A stretch of DNA of 18,486 bases, taken from NCBI GenBank assembly GCA_934593275.1, contig CAKTQE010000048.1, positions 1 to 18,486 on the forward strand, written 5' to 3'. How positions within the stretch are numbered: the first letter of the stretch is position 1; every line of letters starts with the position of its first letter. The position numbers and the translations under genes are program-made. This document shows positions 14,833-18,486 of this stretch, one piece after another. The notes under the pieces are model-generated. The model had not been told where the DNA came from, did not search any database, and saw nothing but the letters and a program-made list of their open reading frames with translations. Source of the DNA: an uncultured Oscillospiraceae bacterium (GTDB lineage: Bacteria; Bacillota; Clostridia; Oscillospirales; Oscillospiraceae).

Positions 14833-15474
14833 TTGAAAAAACCCAATATTGAAAAATTGCTGCCCGGGTTCTCCATGACCCGGGCGGGTCTAATTGTGCT
14901 GGGGGCGGCCATTGCCTCCTTTGGCCTGTACAACATCCATCAGCAAAGCGGCATTACCGAGGGCGGTGTCCTGGGGACGGTGCTGCTGCTCCACCACTGG
15001 CTGGGCTGGCCCGCCTCGGTCATCACCCCGATTCTGGATTTAAGCTGCTACGCCCTGGCCCTGAAAATCCTAGGCCTGGATTTCATCAAGTGGTCCGTGG
15101 CCTCCACTCTCTGCGTTTCCGGATTTTTTAGAATCTGGGAATGCTGGCCCCCTATGCTCCCAAACCTCTCCGGCCATCCATTTGTAGCTGCGGTGCTTGG
15201 GGCAGTATTCGTGGGTGTCGGCGTGGGCCTGGTCGTCCGCCAGGGCGGCTCCTCCGGCGGTGACGATGCCCTGGCCCTGTCCATCGCCAAAGCCACCCAC
15301 ATCCGGATTTCCCAGGCCTATTTGTTCACCGATTTAACGGTCCTCCTGCTGTCCCTGAGCTACATCCCTTTCCGCCGCATCGCCTATTCCCTCATCACCG
15401 TCACCATTTCCTCCTGGCTCATCGATCTTTTTCAGATGAAAAAGCAAAAACCTATTGACAAGATAGGTTTTTAG
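14833..15474 (+). CDS. YitT-family integral membrane protein (short form)
   Basis: A 213-residue membrane protein with about five hydrophobic segments, including a first helix around 15-32. The block GITEGGVLGTVLLLHHWLG (40-58) and the DLSCYALALKILG region (69-81) are typical of the YitT/DUF161 family. Common YitT proteins (about 280-300 residues) carry a soluble C-terminal DUF2179 domain; this one ends after the last helix. Function of the family is unknown. It starts with TTG at 14833, with GAGGA 7 nt upstream, 14 nt after the second SGNH gene, so it belongs to the same operon and may act on the same export or cell-surface process. A terminator-like hairpin covers its last codons. Family call good, role unknown. 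Confidence 0.85.
   Translation: MKKPNIEKLLPGFSMTRAGLIVLGAAIASFGLYNIHQQSGITEGGVLGTVLLLHHWLGWPASVITPILDLSCYALALKILGLDFIKWSVASTLCVSGFFRIWECWPPMLPNLSGHPFVAAVLGAVFVGVGVGLVVRQGGSSGGDDALALSIAKATHIRISQAYLFTDLTVLLLSLSYIPFRRIAYSLITVTISSWLIDLFQMKKQKPIDKIGF
15446..15472 (+). terminator. Terminator hairpin overlapping the end of the YitT-family gene
   Basis: AAAAACCTAT (15446-15455) pairs perfectly with ATAGGTTTTT (15463-15472) around a 7-nt loop; the T-run forms the right arm and leads into the TAG stop at 15472-15474. The stem is 10 bp but mostly A-T, so its efficiency is uncertain. It lies inside the coding sequence and encodes the last residues. Confidence 0.6.
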
Positions 15475-15570
15475 CAGTATGATGTGGCAAACGGAAATTC
15501 AACCTGCCGCCCGCCACGTTGGCGTATTCAACCTGTGGGGTTGAATGGTATTACCCAATACACGGAACCA

Positions 15571-15697
15571 AATGTAGCGGCGTTGACCCAACGCCACTCC
15601 AGCCCCGGCGAGGGGCTGGCTCCGTTGGACGATACAAACACGAATGTACCACGTCTCCGGCCTTGCGGCCGGTTGGCGGCAGATTGCCGCCGCTACA
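15571..15697. repeat. Tandem hairpin unit A
   Basis: 127 bp framed by TGTAGCGGCG and CGCCGCTACA. It holds four consecutive hairpins: GGCGTTG/CAACGCC (3-nt loop), CCAGCCCC/GGGGCTGG (5-nt loop), CCGGCC/GGCCGG (4-nt loop) and GGCGGCA/TGCCGCC (3-nt loop). It is repeated about 25 bp further on as unit B, and once in the copy at 5205-5512. Confidence 0.85.
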
Positions 15698-15722
15698 CCG
15701 GTTACGTACAACAAGTATACGC

Positions 15723-15848
15723 AATGTAGCGGCGTTGACCCAACGCCATCCAGCCCCGCCAGGGGCTGGCTCCGTAGGCCGATGCGCATACGAATGTTCC
15801 ACGGTTCCGGCCCTCCGGACCGGATGGCGGCAGATTGCCGCCGCTACA
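15723..15848. repeat. Tandem hairpin unit B
   Basis: 126 bp with the same frame and the same order of hairpins as unit A, roughly 80% identical by eye. The first and last hairpins are unchanged; the second has a shorter loop and the third carries one mismatch in the stem. The linker between hairpins two and three is the most diverged part. Confidence 0.85.
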
Positions 15849-15969
15849 GTGGGTAATACCATATTTCGGGTCGTACCATTCAACCACACAGGTTGAATAC
15901 CCCTACGATACATTTGTTTCGTCCTACAAAAAACTGTCAACTAAATTCTTGCCGGAAAGGAAGATCATC

Positions 15970-16905
15970 ATGTCCAAAATTTACACCTCTGCCGATCAGC
16001 TCATTGGCCACACGCCGCTTTTGGAGCTTACAAACATTGAAAAAGCGGAACACCTGGAAGCCACCATTCTTGCCAAGCTGGAATATCTGAACCCGGCGGG
16101 GTCCGTAAAGGACCGGATCGCCAAGGGCATTATTGATGACGCGGAACGCTCCGGGGCGTTGAAGCCCGGGGCCACCCTCATTGAGCCTACTTCCGGTAAT
16201 ACGGGCATCGGCCTGGCCTCTGTGGCGGCGGCCCGGGGATACCATTTGATCATCGTCATGCCCGAAACCATGAGCGTGGAACGCCGCCAGCTGATCAAGG
16301 CCTACGGGGCCGAGCTGGTTCTCTCCGAGGGAGCCAAGGGCATGGCCGGGGCCGTGGAAAAGGCCCAGGAGTTGGCTGCCCAGATTCCCGGCAGCTTCAT
16401 CCCCGGCCAGTTCACCAACCCCGCCAACCCCAAGACCCATTTTGAAACCACCGGCCCGGAAATCTACGAAGATACCGACGGAAAAGTGGATATTTTCGTT
16501 GCCGGTGTAGGCACCGGCGGCACCGTCACCGGCGTGGGCGCATACCTGAAAAGCAAAAACCCCCATATCCAGGTAGTGGCCGTAGAACCGGCCAGTTCTC
16601 CCCTGCTGTCCCAGGGCAAGGCCGGGCCTCACAAAATCCAGGGCATCGGTGCCAATTTCGTCCCCCAGGTGCTGGACACCCACGTCTACGATGAGGTCAT
16701 GGCCGTTGCTGACGAGGACGCGTTCAAAATTGGCCGCCTGATCGGCCAAAAAGAGGGCGTATTGGTAGGCATCTCCTCCGGTGCCGCCCTGTGGGCCGCC
16801 ATGACCCTGGCCAAACGCCCGGAAAACAAAGGCAAAACCATCGTCGCCCTCCTCCCCGACACCGGCGACCGGTATCTCTCCACCCCGCTGTTTGCCGCTG
16901 AGTAA
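15970..16905 (+). CDS. cysK: Cysteine synthase A (O-acetylserine sulfhydrylase)
   Basis: Forms L-cysteine from O-acetylserine and sulfide with PLP in the cytoplasm. The 311-residue product has NPAGSVKDRIA with the PLP Lys47, the substrate loop EPTSGNTGIGLA (72-83), MPETMSVERRQL (98-109) and the phosphate-binding GTGGT (181-185), followed by the C-terminal ISSGAALWAA block. Length and motif spacing fit CysK (about 305-315) better than CysM. ATG 15970 (MSKIYTSADQ) is chosen because AAAGGAAG lies about 6 nt upstream; the open frame runs further upstream, but that part is repeat sequence. No T-box, S-box or clear promoter is visible in the short leader, so it may rely on a promoter in or near the repeat. 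It is monocistronic, ended by a strong terminator 21 bp after the stop. Confidence 0.95.
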   Translation: MSKIYTSADQLIGHTPLLELTNIEKAEHLEATILAKLEYLNPAGSVKDRIAKGIIDDAERSGALKPGATLIEPTSGNTGIGLASVAAARGYHLIIVMPETMSVERRQLIKAYGAELVLSEGAKGMAGAVEKAQELAAQIPGSFIPGQFTNPANPKTHFETTGPEIYEDTDGKVDIFVAGVGTGGTVTGVGAYLKSKNPHIQVVAVEPASSPLLSQGKAGPHKIQGIGANFVPQVLDTHVYDEVMAVADEDAFKIGRLIGQKEGVLVGISSGAALWAAMTLAKRPENKGKTIVALLPDTGDRYLSTPLFAAE

Positions 16906-16926
16906 AGCCGGAATAAATTTTCTAAG

Positions 16927-16973
16927 AAAACCACATCATCCAACTTTTTTACAGATTGGATGATGTGGTTTTT
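16927..16973 (+). terminator. Rho-independent terminator of cysK
   Basis: A stem of about 17 bp, AAAACCACATCATCCAA (16927-16943) with its complement at 16956-16972, closes a 12-nt loop and ends in a T-run. The A-run on the left could also make it work for transcripts from the other side. Confidence 0.92.
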
Positions 16974-17206
16974 CCGTTGGAATGAATATATGGTGCCTAT
17001 TGGGGGCATACCTCCTGCCCTGCCGTTCTTTATGGATATTGACATTTGATGTCATATTCTTGCCGTCTTCCATCAGCGTACCCAGGGGGAAGAAGACAGA
17101 ATGGGGCTGGTTTATGCCGGATGCACAATTGCGCAGGGGGAAAATTGACGGAAATGCTGAAAAATCAGAAAGCGCAAGATGTCTAAAGTATTTCGCAACA
17201 TTCTTG
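16974..17206. other. Non-coding gap without a recognisable gene
   Basis: Between the cysK terminator and the promoter of the next gene I see no supported gene. One small palindrome, TGACATTTGATGTCA (17040-17054, 6-bp arms, 3-nt centre), has the form of an operator half-site pair, but it lies about 150 bp upstream of the predicted promoter. A short open frame across this stretch has no ribosome site and no recognisable composition. Confidence 0.4.
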
Positions 17207-17234
17207 TTGAGTCCGGCGAAATAAATCGTATACT
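17207..17234 (+). promoter_or_regulatory. Predicted promoter of the GH112 phosphorylase gene
   Basis: TTGAGT (17207-17212, 4 of 6), 16-nt spacer, TATACT (17229-17234, 5 of 6). Transcription would begin near 17241, giving a leader of about 60 nt that ends in AGGAGG (17285-17290), 9 nt before the start codon. Confidence 0.55.
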
Positions 17235-17299
17235 AGGGGTAGGCGCAAATCTATTTTCACAAACCATCCCAAAGGACTTTTTACAGGAGGTTTTTTACG

Positions 17300-18486
17300 A
17301 TGTCTGACGCAAGAAAAGTTGGCCGGGTGACCATCCCCACAGATTTGGATGTGGTACCCGAAACGTTGGAAATTATGAAGCGTTGGGGCGCGGATGCCAT
17401 CCGGGACTGTGACGGCACCGATTTTCCCGCGGAGCTTCAGGGGCAGAATGCCAAAATCTACTCCACCTACTACACCACCCGGAAAGACAACGCCTGGGCC
17501 AAGGCCAATCCGGACGAGGTGCAGCAGTGCTATATTATGACCGGCTTCTATACCGCCGCGGGCGAGGCCCTGGAAATCCCGTTGATGAAAGGCATTTCCC
17601 CGGAGCTGATGCAGGTCAACACCCGGGACGACATCAAGCGTTGGTGGGAAGTCATGGACCGGACCACCGGCACCCCCATTGCCCCGGAAACCTGGGACTA
17701 TAACGAGGGAACCGGCTGCGTGGTCATCCACAAGCCCCAGGCGTTCCATGAGTACACCGTGGCATTCCTGGCCTACCTCATCTGGGACCCGGTGCATATG
17801 TACAACGCCGTCACCAACAACTGGCAGAACTTTGAGCATCAGATCACCTTTGACGTTCGCCAGCCCAAGACCCACAAGTTCACCATGGAGCGGCTGCGGA
17901 AGTTCATTGCGGAGCATCCTTACGTCAACGTCATCCGCTACACCACGTTCTTCCATCAGTTCACTTTGATGTTTGACGAACTGAAACGGGAAAAGTTTGT
18001 GGACTGGTACGGCTACTCCGCCTCTGTCTCTCCCTACATTCTGGAGCAGTTTGAACAGGAAGTGGGCTACAAGTTCCGGCCTGAGTTCATCGTGGATCAG
18101 GGCTATTACAACAACCAGTACCGGGTACCCTCCAAGGAATTCAAGGACTTCCAGGCGTTCCAGCGTCGGGAAGTGGCCAAGCTTGCCAAGGAAATGGTGG
18201 ACATCACCCACGAACTGGGCAAGGAAGCCATGATGTTCCTGGGGGACCACTGGATCGGCACCGAGCCTTTTATGGAGGAGTGGAAGACCATCGGCGTGGA
18301 TGCGGTGGTGGGTTCCGTGGGCAACGGCTCCACCCTGCGTCTGATTTCCGACATCCCCGGCGTCAAGTACACCGAGGGCCGGTTCCTGCCCTACTTCTTC
18401 CCGGATACGTTCCACGAGGGCGGCGACCCTGTAAAGGAAGCCAAGGAAAACTGGGTCACTGCCCGGCGGGCCATTCTCCGCAAGCC
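17300..18486 (+). CDS. GH112 phosphorylase (1,3-beta-galactosyl-N-acetylhexosamine phosphorylase type), 3' part outside window
   Basis: The first 395 residues read without a stop to the window edge; family members are about 710-750 long, so roughly half is present. The N-terminus VGRVTIPTDLDVVPETLEIMKRW, then ADAIRDCDGTDFP (31-43), YNEGTGCVVIHKPQAFHEY (134-152), HMYNAVTNNWQNFEHQ (166-181), FIVDQGYYNNQYRVPS (263-278) and MMFLGDHWIGTEPF are GH112 features. Asp266 in VDQGYYN is my candidate for the general acid. These enzymes split galacto-N-biose or lacto-N-biose with phosphate, giving galactose-1-phosphate; other members act on Gal-beta-1,4-rhamnose, and the visible half does not decide between them. 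There is no signal peptide, so it is cytoplasmic and would need an uptake system for the disaccharide. ATG 17300 has AGGAGG 9 nt upstream. Confidence 0.9.
   Translation, partial: MSDARKVGRVTIPTDLDVVPETLEIMKRWGADAIRDCDGTDFPAELQGQNAKIYSTYYTTRKDNAWAKANPDEVQQCYIMTGFYTAAGEALEIPLMKGISPELMQVNTRDDIKRWWEVMDRTTGTPIAPETWDYNEGTGCVVIHKPQAFHEYTVAFLAYLIWDPVHMYNAVTNNWQNFEHQITFDVRQPKTHKFTMERLRKFIAEHPYVNVIRYTTFFHQFTLMFDELKREKFVDWYGYSASVSPYILEQFEQEVGYKFRPEFIVDQGYYNNQYRVPSKEFKDFQAFQRREVAKLAKEMVDITHELGKEAMMFLGDHWIGTEPFMEEWKTIGVDAVVGSVGNGSTLRLISDIPGVKYTEGRFLPYFFPDTFHEGGDPVKEAKENWVTARRAILRK

Larger units (their letters stand above)
15506..15918. repeat. Composite palindromic intergenic repeat (copy 2, with duplicated internal unit)
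   Basis: This fills nearly all of the 495-bp gap between the YitT gene and cysK and holds no gene. The left arm at 15524-15550 and right arm at 15874-15900 are inverted repeats matching at 26 of 27 positions; a further 12-bp pair (15545-15556 with 15851-15862) is perfect. The opening GCCGCCCGCCACGTTGG corresponds to the left end of the copy at 5139, and the closing CCCCTACGATACATTTGTT is identical to the end of that copy. The part of the right end matching 5551-5580 is missing here. Between the arms are two tandem hairpin units. From 15919 to 15969 there is only a short leader with the cysK ribosome site. Confidence 0.85.

Noticed and set aside
15506..15918. CRISPR array
   Set aside because: There are only two long (126-127 bp) diverged repeats with no regular short spacers and no cas genes; the structure is a string of hairpins with inverted ends.
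16982..17224. Small 80-codon gene between cysK and the GH112 gene
   Set aside because: No ribosome site, no recognisable domain, and it overlaps the predicted promoter of the next gene.
17183..18415. Long open frame on the minus strand opposite the GH112 gene (about 410 codons)
   Set aside because: The plus-strand frame has clear family motifs, a good ribosome site and a promoter; the opposite frame is low-complexity and His/Gly/Val-rich, as expected from antisense of GC-rich codons.

Overview
The window looks like a chromosomal segment of a GC-rich Firmicute, most likely a gut Oscillospiraceae-type clostridium. Pointers are the RqcH, MrnC and Rae1 families typical of Firmicutes, lysine synthesis by the acetylated-intermediate route, strong GGAGG-type ribosome sites with several TTG/GTG starts, large hairpin-rich intergenic repeats, and a GH112 phosphorylase of the kind used on mucin or milk-oligosaccharide sugars. 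The genus is inference; the sequence alone does not fix it.

Minus strand, 1-5104: a four-gene operon read leftwards from an extended -10 promoter (5076-5104). The order is (i) an 840-residue protein joining a Tet(M)/EF-G-like GTPase to a C-terminal Rae1/YacP-like NYN ribonuclease, (ii) a Gx-type membrane protein, (iii) Mini-ribonuclease III (mrnC), and (iv) rqcH, cut by the window edge. Apart from the membrane protein, these all act on ribosomes, rRNA or stalled nascent chains. The GTPase-nuclease fusion is the most interesting object here.

5139-5600: a composite palindromic repeat with 43-bp terminal inverted repeats and a second palindromic repeat nested inside it. A related copy with two tandem internal units lies at 15506-15918.

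5707-8742: the acetylase branch of diaminopimelate/lysine synthesis, split over a divergent promoter region. A putative N-acetyl-diaminopimelate aminotransferase (patA-like) and deacetylase (dapL) read left from a perfect-consensus promoter; the acetyltransferase dapH reads right. Everything from here on is on the plus strand.

8809-10743: an OmpR-type response regulator and a HAMP-less histidine kinase overlapping by 7 bp and closed by a strong terminator, followed directly by a 71-nt palindrome.

10874-15474: a compact operon of an MBOAT acyltransferase, two tandem paralogous membrane-anchored SGNH-like proteins and a YitT-family membrane protein. By analogy with AlgI/AlgJ and DltB/DltD it probably acylates an exported polymer. 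A terminator hairpin overlaps the last codons of the YitT gene.

15970-16973: cysK with its own terminator. 17300-18486: the first 395 codons of a GH112 galactosyl phosphorylase gene with its own promoter and a leader of about 60 nt.
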